DNA from: UBA8199 sp964507045
GTDB taxonomy: Bacteria > Verrucomicrobiota > Verrucomicrobiia > Limisphaerales > UBA8199
Assembly: GCA_964507045.1 (NCBI GenBank)
Contig: CAZDOO010000005.1
Span: 45,197 to 109,196, forward strand
Reading direction: 5' to 3'
DNA length: 64,000 bases
Positions 41,363 through 50,547 of the stretch are shown one piece after another. The stretch's first letter is position 1, and the number at the start of each line of letters is the position of its first letter. The position numbers and the translations under genes were made by a program. The notes beneath the pieces were generated by a model that was not told the DNA's origin, made no database searches, and saw nothing but the letters and a program-made list of their open reading frames with translations.

Positions 41363-43120
41363 ATGAGCCCAAAGCCCGCGACCGATCAACGTTCCCGCGC
41401 TTTCATAGCCCGGCGCCGTTCGGCGTTGCCCGCACTGCAATGGCTGCGGTCCTACAACCGAGCGTGGCTGCGGGGTGATGTCATCGCCGGCATCACGCTT
41501 GCGGCCTATCTGCTGCCGGCCAGCCTGGGCGACGCCTCGCTGGCGAACCTGCCTCCCCAAGCGGGACTCTACGCCTGCTTGTTTGGCGGGCTGGTCTTCT
41601 GGCTGTTCTGCAGCTCGCGCCACACGGTTATCACCGTCACGTCCGCCATTTCACTGCTTGTTGGCGCGTCGCTGGGTGAGATTGCGGGCGGCGATACAAC
41701 CCGGTTTAGCGCGCTGGCGGCGGCCACGGCCTTGCTGGTAGCACTCATCGCTTTTGTCGCCTGGCTGGTTAAGGCCGGCGCCATTATCAACTTCGTCTCC
41801 GAGAGTGTGATGGTCGGGTTTAAGTGCGGTGTAGCGCTGTTCCTCGCCAGCACCCAGTTGCCCAAGTTATTTGGCATCCACGGGGCCCATGGCAATTTCT
41901 GGGAGAACAGCGGCACCTTCCTGAAGCACTTGGGCGAGACTAATCCCATCTCGCTCACGATCGGCGGCGTCGCGCTGGCGGTGCTTGTTTTTGGGAAGAT
42001 CTTCTTCAACAACAAACCCGTGGCGTTGTTCGTCGTGGTGGGCGGCATTGTGGTTTCGGGACTGCTTGGTCTCGACGCGCGCGGGGTGAAGCTGCTGGGC
42101 GAAGTGCCGCAGGGACTGCCGCCACTCGGGCTGCCCGGAGCGCTAGACTGGGACAACTGGAACGCCGTGCTTCACGATTTCAACAACCTGCTGCCCCTGG
42201 CGTTCGCGTGCTTCCTGCTTGCCGCAGTGGAGACGGCTGCCATCGGCCGCACGTTCGCCGCGAAGCATGGCGGCCGACTGGACGCCAACCAGGAGTTTCT
42301 TGCGCTTGCTGCATCCAACCTCTCAGCAGGACTAGGGCGCGGTTACCCGGTCAGCGGCGGCATGTCGCAATCACTGGTTAACGAAGGCGGGGGCGGGCGC
42401 ACGCCACTATCGGGGGCTGTCGCGGCGGGAATCATTCTGCTGGTCACGCTCTTCCTTTCGCAACTGCTGCGCGCGCTGCCCCAGCCGGTCTTGGCGGCGG
42501 TGGTGCTGGTGGCGGTGGGTGGTCTGTTCAACACTTCCGCCCTCAAAGAACTCTGGCGTGGCGATCGCACTGAATTCGTCGTGGCGATAGCCGCTATTGT
42601 CGGCGTGCTCGGGCAAGGCCTGCTGCGCGGAGTGATGATCGGCGCCATCATCTCGCTGGCGCTCTTGATCCGTCACGCCTCGCGTCCACAGGTTTCCTTG
42701 CTTGGCCGCATCCCGGGCACGCGGCGATTCTCAGACTGCGAGCGGCATCCGGACAATGAACCGACTCCGGGCGTTATTATCTTCCGGCCTGAGTCGGGCC
42801 TCTTCTACTTCAACATGGATCACGTGCGCGACACAATTCTGGATCGGGTACGCGCTGAAACCGCGCTGCCCAGGCTCGTCGTGCTGGACCTTTCTGGTAC
42901 GCCGCGTGTGGACATGCACAGCGCGCACATGCTCGGGAGCTTGGCGGATGAACTCGCCGCGGCTGGCATCCGGGTGCAGGCTGTCGAGGCTCGCGCTGCG
43001 GTGCGCGAACGGTTGCGCGACCTGGGGCCGGACACCAAACTTGACGCGGTCAGCCGGTTCACCACCGTGGCAGACGCGGTGGACAGTTTCTTGGCGAGTG
43101 GCGAGAACCAGTATGAGTGA
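41363..43120 (+). CDS. SulP-family anion transporter with STAS domain
   Basis: A 585-residue transporter. About 11 membrane helices from residue 30 to 460 with the SulP signature region 'WLRGDVIAGITLAAYLLPASLGDASLANLPPQAGLYACL' and 'FLALAASNLSAGLGRGYPVSGGMSQSLVN'. Residues about 470-575 form a cytoplasmic STAS domain ('PGVIIFRPESGLFYFNMDHV', 'LVVLDLSGTPRVDMHSAHML'), which often regulates transport. Substrate may be sulfate, bicarbonate or another anion; sequence alone does not tell. Confidence 0.9.
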   Translation: MSPKPATDQRSRAFIARRRSALPALQWLRSYNRAWLRGDVIAGITLAAYLLPASLGDASLANLPPQAGLYACLFGGLVFWLFCSSRHTVITVTSAISLLVGASLGEIAGGDTTRFSALAAATALLVALIAFVAWLVKAGAIINFVSESVMVGFKCGVALFLASTQLPKLFGIHGAHGNFWENSGTFLKHLGETNPISLTIGGVALAVLVFGKIFFNNKPVALFVVVGGIVVSGLLGLDARGVKLLGEVPQGLPPLGLPGALDWDNWNAVLHDFNNLLPLAFACFLLAAVETAAIGRTFAAKHGGRLDANQEFLALAASNLSAGLGRGYPVSGGMSQSLVNEGGGGRTPLSGAVAAGIILLVTLFLSQLLRALPQPVLAAVVLVAVGGLFNTSALKELWRGDRTEFVVAIAAIVGVLGQGLLRGVMIGAIISLALLIRHASRPQVSLLGRIPGTRRFSDCERHPDNEPTPGVIIFRPESGLFYFNMDHVRDTILDRVRAETALPRLVVLDLSGTPRVDMHSAHMLGSLADELAAAGIRVQAVEARAAVRERLRDLGPDTKLDAVSRFTTVADAVDSFLASGENQYE

Positions 43121-43239
43121 TCTTCTACACTTAAGTATTCAATCAGCAACCACACGGTCACACTTGCCGCAGTTATTCCGCTCGTGCTCGCTGGAAGATC
43201 AGCCTCCTAAACCAGTCACCAACCCTTAATGCATATCTT

Positions 43240-43713
43240 ATGTTACCCATATTTCGTATTTCTCTATTTGCTGGCATGACCTGCTTCTGGCTTCTGCTTG
43301 CGGGCACGGGCTGCAGTTCGGTGGGGGGGCCAGCCTCTGCCAGCTTCGCCTCGGTAATCATCCAGAATCACTCCCTGCAAGAGATTACCGGCACTACCGC
43401 CAAAATCTTCGGCGCCGAGGGTTACACGGGCGGTCTGCAGGGCCCAGGCAAGATGGTCTTCCAGAAAGAAGCTTCGCGTGCCACGACCTTGTCCCGCGAA
43501 GGCCTGCTGGACACACATTACGGCGCACGCACCGTGAATCGGGTGCGGGTGGAGATCGATTCCCTGAGCGGCGGCTCGTCCTACCGTTTACAGTGTCAGG
43601 CCTACGTCGTGCGAGACGCCGGCGATATGCTCGAAGATGAAGTGCGTCTTACCAAGGTCCGCAGTGGACCTTATCAGTCGCTGCTGAACAAGGTGAAGAA
43701 GGAGTTGAAGTGA
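43240..43713 (+). CDS. Small lipoprotein, unknown
   Basis: A 157-residue lipoprotein (lipobox LAGTGC at about residues 21-26). 'FASVIIQNHSLQEITGTTAKIFGAEGYTG' and 'VRVEIDSLSGGSSYRLQCQAYVVRDAGD' suggest a compact beta-rich fold. It lies alone between the SulP and cation-exchanger genes on the same strand. No family named. Confidence 0.65.
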   Translation: MLPIFRISLFAGMTCFWLLLAGTGCSSVGGPASASFASVIIQNHSLQEITGTTAKIFGAEGYTGGLQGPGKMVFQKEASRATTLSREGLLDTHYGARTVNRVRVEIDSLSGGSSYRLQCQAYVVRDAGDMLEDEVRLTKVRSGPYQSLLNKVKKELK

Positions 43714-43779
43714 GTCCGATTGTAACTTTGTAGAGTGGTGGCGCAACGCAATTGGAGCTTTCCCCCACCTGTGTAATCT

Positions 43780-44883
43780 ATGACTGCTCTAAGACCCCTG
43801 CTCAAGGAAATCCGGCATAGCCCGCTGCTCTGGCTGCTGGCCTTTGTGCCCGTGGTGTTCGCCGCCGAGAAGCTCAAACCCGGAGCGCACACGCTGCTGT
43901 TTGTGCTGTCCGTGCTGGCCATTGTACCGTTGGCGGCGCTGTTGAGTCACGCCACCGAATCCGTGGCGGCCAGGACGGGCGATGCGGTCGGCGGCCTGCT
44001 CAACGCCACGCTGGGAAACCTGACCGAACTGGTCATTGCCCTTGCGGCCTTGCGCGCCGGGCAATACATGCTCGTGAAGGCCTCGATTGCCGGCGCGATT
44101 GTCACCAACACGCTGTTCGTGCTGGGGGCGTCGTTTCTGCTCGGCGGACTCAAACATCATGTCCAGGAATACAACCGCGTCAGCGCCCGCGTGCAAGCCA
44201 GCTTGCTCTTTCTGGCCACGGTCGCGCTGATGATTCCTTCGGCGATCTCGGACGCCGACTCCGCGTCGGGGGCGGCGTTCACCCAGAAGCTCAGCGTGGG
44301 TCTAGCGGTGCTGCTCATCGTCGCTTACGGCTTGGGCATGTTGTTCTCGCTCAAGACACACCGCGAACTCTTCGCCAGTGCAGAATCTGGGGAGACCGGC
44401 GAGGCGCCCTGGCCCATCGGTCTGGCGCTGGCTACGCTGGCTGGCGTCACCGTGTTAGTCGCGCTGGTGAGCGAGGTGTTTGTAGAGTCCGTGCAGAAGG
44501 CGGCGGAGGCGTTCGGGATGACCCCGGCGTTTGTGGGTTTTATCGTCGTGGCGCTGGTGGGCGGTGCGGCGGAGATGGGCTCGGCGTTTTCCGGCGCGCG
44601 CAAGAACCGCCTGGACCTGAGCGTGGGCATCGCCTTGGGCAGTGCGGCGCAAATCGCGCTCTTTGTCGCGCCGGTGCTCGTAATGTGCAGTTACGTGCTC
44701 GGTCCGACGCCGATGGACCTGCAATTCTGGCCGGGCGCGGTGGTGATGATTCTCATTGCCACCCTCACCGCGGCGCTCGTAACGAACAGCGGGCGCTCGG
44801 CCTGGTTCGTCGGGGTGTTGCTGCTGATGGTTTATCTTATCTTCGCTATGACGCTTTACCTCTTGCCGCCCCGAGCGCAGTGA
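43780..44883 (+). CDS. cax: Calcium/proton exchanger (CaCA family)
   Basis: A 367-residue membrane antiporter with about 11 helices. The first alpha-repeat is canonical ('NATLGNLTELVIALAALRAG', with GNxTE). The second, normally GNAAEH, reads 'ALVGGAAEMGSAFSGARKNRLDLSVGIALGSAAQIALFVAPV': Glu is kept but Asn is Gly. Full length for prokaryotic Cax. It should export Ca2+ (or similar cations) in exchange for protons; the Asn change may alter cation binding. Confidence 0.9.
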   Translation: MTALRPLLKEIRHSPLLWLLAFVPVVFAAEKLKPGAHTLLFVLSVLAIVPLAALLSHATESVAARTGDAVGGLLNATLGNLTELVIALAALRAGQYMLVKASIAGAIVTNTLFVLGASFLLGGLKHHVQEYNRVSARVQASLLFLATVALMIPSAISDADSASGAAFTQKLSVGLAVLLIVAYGLGMLFSLKTHRELFASAESGETGEAPWPIGLALATLAGVTVLVALVSEVFVESVQKAAEAFGMTPAFVGFIVVALVGGAAEMGSAFSGARKNRLDLSVGIALGSAAQIALFVAPVLVMCSYVLGPTPMDLQFWPGAVVMILIATLTAALVTNSGRSAWFVGVLLLMVYLIFAMTLYLLPPRAQ

Positions 44884-44930
44884 AATGGCAGCCTAATCAA
44901 GCACAGCTAACCACTAAACTCACAACCCCC

Positions 44931-45593
44931 ATGTCTCACCAACCCAGTAAATCCACAAAACGCGTCCTGGAGCCCTATGACCGGGTTTCGGAGGTGCTGT
45001 TCGGACTGATCATGGTCCTCACGTTCAGCGGTTCGCTCAGCGTCGCCGAGGCGGGCCGCGAGAGCATTCGCACGATGCTCATTGGGGCGCTCGGATGCAA
45101 TCTGGCCTGGGGGATCATTGACAGCGTTTTGTATCTGATGGGCTGCCTGGCGGAAAGAGGCAAAGGTCTCCTGACCTTGCGCGCTGTGCGCAAAGCGACT
45201 GATCCCCAGAAGGCCCAGCGGCTGATCGCCGGTGCCCTGCCGCCTCTGGTTTCATCCATTCTGAAGCCGGAGGAACTTGAAGCCATGCGCCAACGTCTGA
45301 AAGACCTGCCGGAGCCGCCCCAACAAGCACGGCTGGGGAAGGACGAATGGCTGGGAGCATTGGGGGTCTTCCTGCTGGTGTTCCTGTCCACGTTCCCGGT
45401 GGTGATCCCGTTCATTTTCATGAAGAACGCCTGGCTGGCTTTGCGGGTTTCCAACGCCATCGCCATCGCGATGCTGTTCTTAACGGGCTGCGCGTTTGGG
45501 CGCATTACCGGGCGACGCCCGTGGGTGATGGGCATCTCGATGGTTCTGTTGGGCGGTGTTCTCGTTGCTCTCACCATGGCGCTGGGAGGGTAA
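44931..45593 (+). CDS. VIT/CCC1-like membrane protein
   Basis: A 220-residue membrane protein. 'YDRVSEVLFGLIMVLTFSGSLSVAEAGRESIRTMLIGALGCNLAWGIID' (core SEV.FGL.MVLTF.GSLS...G) is like the first helices of the VIT1/CCC1 iron/manganese transporter fold, followed by a charged cytoplasmic loop (90-150) and three C-terminal helices. A VIT relationship is plausible but from partial resemblance. Start at ATG 44931, 47 bp after the exchanger gene. Confidence 0.6.
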   Translation: MSHQPSKSTKRVLEPYDRVSEVLFGLIMVLTFSGSLSVAEAGRESIRTMLIGALGCNLAWGIIDSVLYLMGCLAERGKGLLTLRAVRKATDPQKAQRLIAGALPPLVSSILKPEELEAMRQRLKDLPEPPQQARLGKDEWLGALGVFLLVFLSTFPVVIPFIFMKNAWLALRVSNAIAIAMLFLTGCAFGRITGRRPWVMGISMVLLGGVLVALTMALGG

Positions 45594-45598
45594 CAAGG

Positions 45599-46264
45599 AT
45601 GTCTAGCGTGCCACTCATTTGCCTGGGCATAGTTCTTGGCGCCATCTCGGCCGCCGGTCAGGTCACGAACACGCCCGCGGCCACTAATGCTCCGCCTGCA
45701 AACGTCGCGGAGGAGACGGAGGGGGGCTGGACTTTCTCCGCCTCGGCTTATACCTACATCGTGCCCGACAGCCGCGATTACGTGCAGCCTGCTTTCACTG
45801 CCGACTGCGGCTGGCTGCACCTCGAAGCCCGCTACAATTACGAAGACCTCGAGACTGGCTCGGCTTGGGTGGGCTATAACTTCGGCGGGGGCGAGAAGCT
45901 GGCGTGGGAGTTTACTCCCATGCTCGGGGGTGTGTTCGGTAACACGACCGGCATCGCGCCGGGCTACAAAGGCTCGTTGAGCTGGTGGAAACTCGAACTC
46001 TACAGCGAAGGCGAATATGTCTTTGACACCGGTGATTCGTCCGGAAGCTTCTTTTACAATTGGTCCGAGCTGACCCTCGCCCCGGTGGAATGGTTTCGGT
46101 TGGGCATAGTGACCCAGCGCACTCGGGCTTACCAGACCGACCGCGACATTCAGCGCGGGCTCCTCGTAGGGCTTTCCTACAGAAAGGTGAGTTTCACAAC
46201 CTATGTGTTTAATCCGGACGAAAGCAGGCCAACCATCGTGCTCGCTGCCGGGTTGTGTTTCTGA
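45599..46264 (+). CDS. Exported beta-barrel-like protein
   Basis: A 221-residue protein with a signal peptide (ICLGIVLGAISAAGQ) and alternating amphipathic strands rich in Tyr/Trp/Glu ('FSASAYTYIVPDSRDYVQPAFTADCGWLHLEARYNYEDLETGSAWVGYNF', in part), ending with a Phe, a usual outer-membrane barrel feature. GGAGGG precedes the ATG. It starts 5 bp after the VIT-like gene, so the two are coupled. Channel or binding function unknown. Confidence 0.65.
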   Translation: MSSVPLICLGIVLGAISAAGQVTNTPAATNAPPANVAEETEGGWTFSASAYTYIVPDSRDYVQPAFTADCGWLHLEARYNYEDLETGSAWVGYNFGGGEKLAWEFTPMLGGVFGNTTGIAPGYKGSLSWWKLELYSEGEYVFDTGDSSGSFFYNWSELTLAPVEWFRLGIVTQRTRAYQTDRDIQRGLLVGLSYRKVSFTTYVFNPDESRPTIVLAAGLCF

Positions 46265-46559
46265 AGGTGACTCTGGTGGCTTCATTCTACGCTTTGGTTT
46301 GCCTGTGTAGCACAGGTTCCTGCGGCGTGCAGATAATGCGGTGTTGCGGCATTGGGAGCAGCGGCTGCAAAGCTCGAGTGCGCGTTCTTTTGCGGCTGCC
46401 AAAGAGAAGCGTGACGCATCCATCGCGGACCGGCAAGGGCTCGGCTCGGGCCAGGGAGCAACAGGTAGCCGTTAGCAATTGGCAAACTGGAGACTTTATC
46501 GGTACAGTATCCCGCAACGAAATTCAATGAAGCCAGGACTAGACGCCAAGACCACAGCT

Positions 46560-48221
46560 ATGCGCAACTCGTCTTATCAAGGCGGCGAAAGGCATGTGGT
46601 GGCACTCATCCTCGGGGCGTTCGTTTCAACGTGTGCTGGGTTAGCCGCGACCAACCCCGAAACGCCCTCGGAAGCCGATCAGATTCGTGTGGAGCTGCGC
46701 GCGCTGAAACAGGAATACGAGCAGCGCATGCGCAATCTAGAGGAGCGGTTGCGTCGTTTGGAAGAACCTACGGGGGTCTTGAAAACAAACGTGGCACCGG
46801 TGCCCACGGCGACGGTTGTGTCCGCGGCGCCCACGAATGCGGCGGCCCTTGCGCGCCAGTTTGCCCGGCAGGAATTTCAGCGCAGCACGGAATCCCGCGA
46901 GCAGGCCCTGTTGACCGCCACGAATCCTATTTCCGAAAGGGTGGAACAAGTGCTGCAGGATTTTGTCGATATCCACGGCTATTTCCGCGCGGGATACGGG
47001 CGTAATGACCAGGGTGGCTCGCAGGTTGGATTTCAAGCTCCGGGCGCCATGGCCAAGTATCGGCTGGGGAACGAGGCGGAGAACTACGGTGAGCTTTCTT
47101 TCGACAAGAACTTTTACGTGCCGGGTTTGTTTAAAGCGGATGCAACCCCACCCTCTGAGCCGACCGCCCCGGGCCCGCTCGCGCATGTGGAAGCCATGAT
47201 GTCCATCTACAACCCTTACCAGGACCTGCTCAGTTCTGGCAGCACGGATTTCGGTCTGCCGCAAATCTGGGGATCTATCGGTAATGTCGTCAGCGCTCAA
47301 CCTTCGATGAAGTTCTGGGCTGGCAGCCGTTATTACCGCAGGCACGATATTCACATCAACGACTTCTTCTTCTACAACATGAGTGGAACCGGAGGTGGCG
47401 TCGAGGACTTCGAACTGCCATTCGGCAAGATTGCCTTGGCGTGGATTGGCGCAGCCTCGAGCAGCGGCTTCAGTGATTTGCCGCAACCGGACCCCAATAA
47501 CGAAGCTGGCTTTAGCAAAGCCAATTGGGACCTTCGCCTCTACGACGTACCCCTGCCGCTGGGCAAAGGTGAGTTCGGTTTCACTTATGCTCGCGCTGAC
47601 AGTGGGTTGGACGCCGCCGGCAACTCCGCGCCCGGTTCCGACGGAATGGCCTTCACGTTCCTCCACACCCGGGAAGGCATGATCAGCCCGGATGGGATTA
47701 ACAAGTTCTCCCTGCAGTTCGGGACCGGAGCGGCGAAAACCTTCACTTCCGGTTTTGAAACATTCACTCTCGACAATGGCGTTTATATTCGCCCGGACGA
47801 ACGGGATTCCTGGCGTTTCCGGGTCACCGAGCACTTTACCGCGAATGTCAGCGACTCATTCTCGATTGGGCCGGCGCTGGTGTACCAACTCACCGATTAC
47901 GCCGATGGCAGCGGCACGGTGCAGTGGGCCTCGGCGGGTGTGCGTCCGATTTGGCATTTCAATCGTCACCTTAGCCTGGCCGGCGAAGCCGGTGTGGACT
48001 ATGTGAAGGGCGACTCCGCAAACTCCAGCGGCTACGTGTATAAACTGACACTTGCCCCGCAGGTTTCCCTTGGCAGCCGGTTCATGAGTCGGCCAGTGAT
48101 TCGCGGATACGTAACTTACGCCTCCTGGTCTGATGACTTCGTTGGCCAAGTCGGGGGCAAGGATTACGTGAACGAAACCCAGGGCCTGTGTTACGGCGTG
48201 CAAATGGAGGTGTGGTGGTAG
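46560..48221 (+). CDS. Outer-membrane carbohydrate porin-like protein
   Basis: A 553-residue protein: signal segment (HVVALILGAFVSTCAGLAA), a coiled-coil stretch typical of verrucomicrobial/cyanobacterial porins ('QIRVELRALKQEYEQRMRNLEERLRRLEE'), then a LamB-like barrel region beginning 'VEQVLQDFVDIHGYFRAGYG' and including 'MKFWAGSRYYRRHDIHINDFFFYNMSG', 'GGVEDFELPFGKIALAW' and a C-terminus 'QGLCYGVQMEVWW'. Start uncertain: ATGs at 46527 or 46560; the latter precedes the signal closely. The 295 bp upstream hold no other gene. Confidence 0.8.
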   Translation: MRNSSYQGGERHVVALILGAFVSTCAGLAATNPETPSEADQIRVELRALKQEYEQRMRNLEERLRRLEEPTGVLKTNVAPVPTATVVSAAPTNAAALARQFARQEFQRSTESREQALLTATNPISERVEQVLQDFVDIHGYFRAGYGRNDQGGSQVGFQAPGAMAKYRLGNEAENYGELSFDKNFYVPGLFKADATPPSEPTAPGPLAHVEAMMSIYNPYQDLLSSGSTDFGLPQIWGSIGNVVSAQPSMKFWAGSRYYRRHDIHINDFFFYNMSGTGGGVEDFELPFGKIALAWIGAASSSGFSDLPQPDPNNEAGFSKANWDLRLYDVPLPLGKGEFGFTYARADSGLDAAGNSAPGSDGMAFTFLHTREGMISPDGINKFSLQFGTGAAKTFTSGFETFTLDNGVYIRPDERDSWRFRVTEHFTANVSDSFSIGPALVYQLTDYADGSGTVQWASAGVRPIWHFNRHLSLAGEAGVDYVKGDSANSSGYVYKLTLAPQVSLGSRFMSRPVIRGYVTYASWSDDFVGQVGGKDYVNETQGLCYGVQMEVWW

Positions 48222-48258
48222 GGCTGTTGGATGGGGAAGCCCACGGAAAACATGACTA

Positions 48259-49536
48259 ATGATAGAGCAAACCATGAACGTCAATGTCTTAGGTGAACCC
48301 CGATTCCCTTCGCCCCTCCGACGCGCGGTCAGCGATGACCTCCGTGTCCCGGACCAGATTGTGCATGACCCGAAGTCGCCAGCGCGGTCCGAGTTGCTGT
48401 TTGAACTGGCCGGCCCGCGGGCAAAGCTCTTCTTTGACCCGAAGGAGACGCGCGCCGGCATTGTCACTTGCGGCGGATTGTGCCCCGGCCTAAATGATGT
48501 CATTCGGTCGGTTTTCCTCGAACTGCACCACGCCTATGGAGTGAAAGAGGTGCTGGGCTTCCAGGGGGGCTATCAAGGCCTTGATCCGGCGCGGGGCGCG
48601 GAGCCGATCGTGCTGACAAAGGCATTCGTGGACGACATCCACAAAGAGGGCGGCACCGTGCTGGGCACCTCGCGCGGGCCGGTAGATTTCGGGTTGGCGG
48701 TGGACAACCTGATCCGGCGCAATGTGCATATCCTCTTCACCATCGGTGGTGATGGCACGCAGCGCGGCGGGAACGCCTTGTTTCAGGAAGCGAAGAGGCG
48801 CGGCCACGCCTTGGCGGTGGTGGGCATTCCCAAGACCGTTGACAACGATGTGGCCTTCGTATCGCGGACCTTTGGCTACCTTACCGCCGTGCAGGAGGCG
48901 GCTCAAGTGCTGCACCGCGCGCACACCGAGGCGCGGAGCGTTGAGAACGGCGTCTCGCTGGTAAAGTTGATGGGCCGGCATGCGGGGTTCATTGCCGGCG
49001 GGGCCACCGTGGCCAGCCAGGATGTGAATTTCATACTGGTTCCGGAGGTGCCCTTCAGGCTGAAGGGGGAGCGCGGCTTCCTGGCGGCACTCCAGCAACG
49101 TATCGTGAATCGGAAGCACGCGCTGGTGGTCGTGGCCGAAGGAGCCGGACAGGACCTGTTGGAGAGCCCAAAGGCGGAGCGTGACGCCTCCGGCAACGTA
49201 AAGCTCAAGGACATCGGCCTGTTCTTGCGTGATCGTATCGAGGCGCATTTCAAGGCCGAGAAGATTCCCGTCGTCATGCGCTATTTCGACCCCAGCTATC
49301 TTATTCGCAGCAGCCCGGCCAATGCCGAGGATTCGATCCTCTGCGATCTTTTCGCACGCCACGCTGTGCACGCGGCGATGGCCGGCAAGACGGGATTGGT
49401 AATTGGCTATTTGCACGACCGGTTTATTCATGTGCCCATCGAACTCCTGGCGAGCCGCAAGAAATGCCTGGATCCGAACGGTCCTGCCTGGAGCGCTGTC
49501 CTGGCCGCCACCGGCCAGCCGGAACGATTCGAGTAG
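48259..49536 (+). CDS. pfkA: 6-phosphofructokinase (PfkA family)
   Basis: A 425-residue phosphofructokinase of the long group, converting fructose 6-phosphate to fructose 1,6-bisphosphate in glycolysis. 'GIVTCGGLCPGLNDVIRS' is the nucleotide-binding start, 'FTIGGDGTQRGGNALF' has the second Gly that usually selects ATP (pyrophosphate enzymes have Asp), 'GIPKTVDNDVAFVSRTFGY' the catalytic TxDND, and 'LMGRHAGFIAG' the substrate loop. The Lys before TVDND is found in some PPi-using enzymes, so donor use should be judged with care. It is the first gene of a fermentative glycolysis block. Confidence 0.9.
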   Translation: MIEQTMNVNVLGEPRFPSPLRRAVSDDLRVPDQIVHDPKSPARSELLFELAGPRAKLFFDPKETRAGIVTCGGLCPGLNDVIRSVFLELHHAYGVKEVLGFQGGYQGLDPARGAEPIVLTKAFVDDIHKEGGTVLGTSRGPVDFGLAVDNLIRRNVHILFTIGGDGTQRGGNALFQEAKRRGHALAVVGIPKTVDNDVAFVSRTFGYLTAVQEAAQVLHRAHTEARSVENGVSLVKLMGRHAGFIAGGATVASQDVNFILVPEVPFRLKGERGFLAALQQRIVNRKHALVVVAEGAGQDLLESPKAERDASGNVKLKDIGLFLRDRIEAHFKAEKIPVVMRYFDPSYLIRSSPANAEDSILCDLFARHAVHAAMAGKTGLVIGYLHDRFIHVPIELLASRKKCLDPNGPAWSAVLAATGQPERFE

Positions 49537-49548
49537 CCTTGCTCAGTC

Positions 49549-50547
49549 ATGATCACTACCGCCGTTTTCGACACCAAGCCGTACGATCGCGAGCCGCTTC
49601 AGCGCGCCTCGACCAACAGCCCCATCGAGTGGCACTTTCTGGAATTCCGGCTAACCCGGGAAACCGCGCCACTGGCGAAGGGTGCCCAGGCGGTTTGCGT
49701 CTTCGTCAATGACCAATTGGACCGGCCATGTCTGGAGGCGCTGGCAGCCCAGGGCGTCAGGCTCGTGGCGCTGCGCTGCACCGGATTCAACAACATTGAC
49801 CTTCCCGCCGCCAAGGCGTTGAAGCTTACCGTCACGCGTGTCCCGGTCTATTCTCCTTACGCGGTGGCCGAGCATGCCGTCGCGCTGCTGCTGACCCTCA
49901 ACCGCAAGATTCACCGCGCCTTCAACCGTGTTCGCGAGCTGAACTTCTCCCTCAACGGCCTGGTCGGCTGCGACCTGCATGGCAAGACCGCCGGCATTGT
50001 AGGCACGGGCAAGATCGGGCGCGTCGTAGCCCAGATCCTGCACGGCTTTGGCATGAAGCTGTTGGCCTATGACCCGTTCCCGAATCGGGACTGGGCCGCC
50101 CCGCTCGGCGTCGAGTATGTGGACGCGTCCACCCTGGCGGCGCGCAGCGATGTCATGTCGTTGCACGTGCCGCTGACGCCGGAAACGCGGCACCTCATCC
50201 GCCGCGAAACGCTGGAGCGGATGAAGCCCGGCGCCATCCTCATCAACGTCAGCCGCGGCGCATTGATTGACACAACGGCCCTGATTGAGGCGCTGAAGTC
50301 CGGCCGCCTTGGCGGTGTGGCGCTGGACGTTTACGAAGAGGAGGAAGGCATCTTCTACGAGGACCTTTCCGGCCAGGTGCTGCATGACGACGAGCTGGCG
50401 CGGCTGCTTACCTTCCCCAATGTGCTCATCACCTCGCACCAGGCATTTCTCACGCGCGAGGCGCTGTCCGACATCGCGCGCACCACCGTCGCCAACCTGG
50501 AAGCGCTAGCCGGCAAGTCTTTCGTTGAAGGCTCGGTGCTGACATGA
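49549..50547 (+). CDS. ldhA: D-lactate dehydrogenase-like 2-hydroxyacid dehydrogenase
   Basis: A 332-residue NAD-dependent D-2-hydroxyacid dehydrogenase, closest in look to fermentative LdhA: 'VFDTKPYDREPL', 'LRCTGFNNIDLPAA', 'VPVYSPYAVAEHAVALLLTLNRKIHRAFNRVRE' (core YSPYAVAEHA..L...R....A), the Rossmann GxGxxG in 'GIVGTGKIGRVVAQIL', 'NVSRGALIDT', 'DVYEEEEGIFYED' and 'ITSHQAFLTREAL' with the catalytic His. It would regenerate NAD+ by reducing pyruvate. It overlaps the pyruvate kinase start by 4 bp. Confidence 0.9.
   Translation: MITTAVFDTKPYDREPLQRASTNSPIEWHFLEFRLTRETAPLAKGAQAVCVFVNDQLDRPCLEALAAQGVRLVALRCTGFNNIDLPAAKALKLTVTRVPVYSPYAVAEHAVALLLTLNRKIHRAFNRVRELNFSLNGLVGCDLHGKTAGIVGTGKIGRVVAQILHGFGMKLLAYDPFPNRDWAAPLGVEYVDASTLAARSDVMSLHVPLTPETRHLIRRETLERMKPGAILINVSRGALIDTTALIEALKSGRLGGVALDVYEEEEGIFYEDLSGQVLHDDELARLLTFPNVLITSHQAFLTREALSDIARTTVANLEALAGKSFVEGSVLT

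Noticed and set aside
46265..46559. Possible small gene between barrel protein and porin
   Set aside because: Only short overlapping frames without Shine-Dalgarno or domain.
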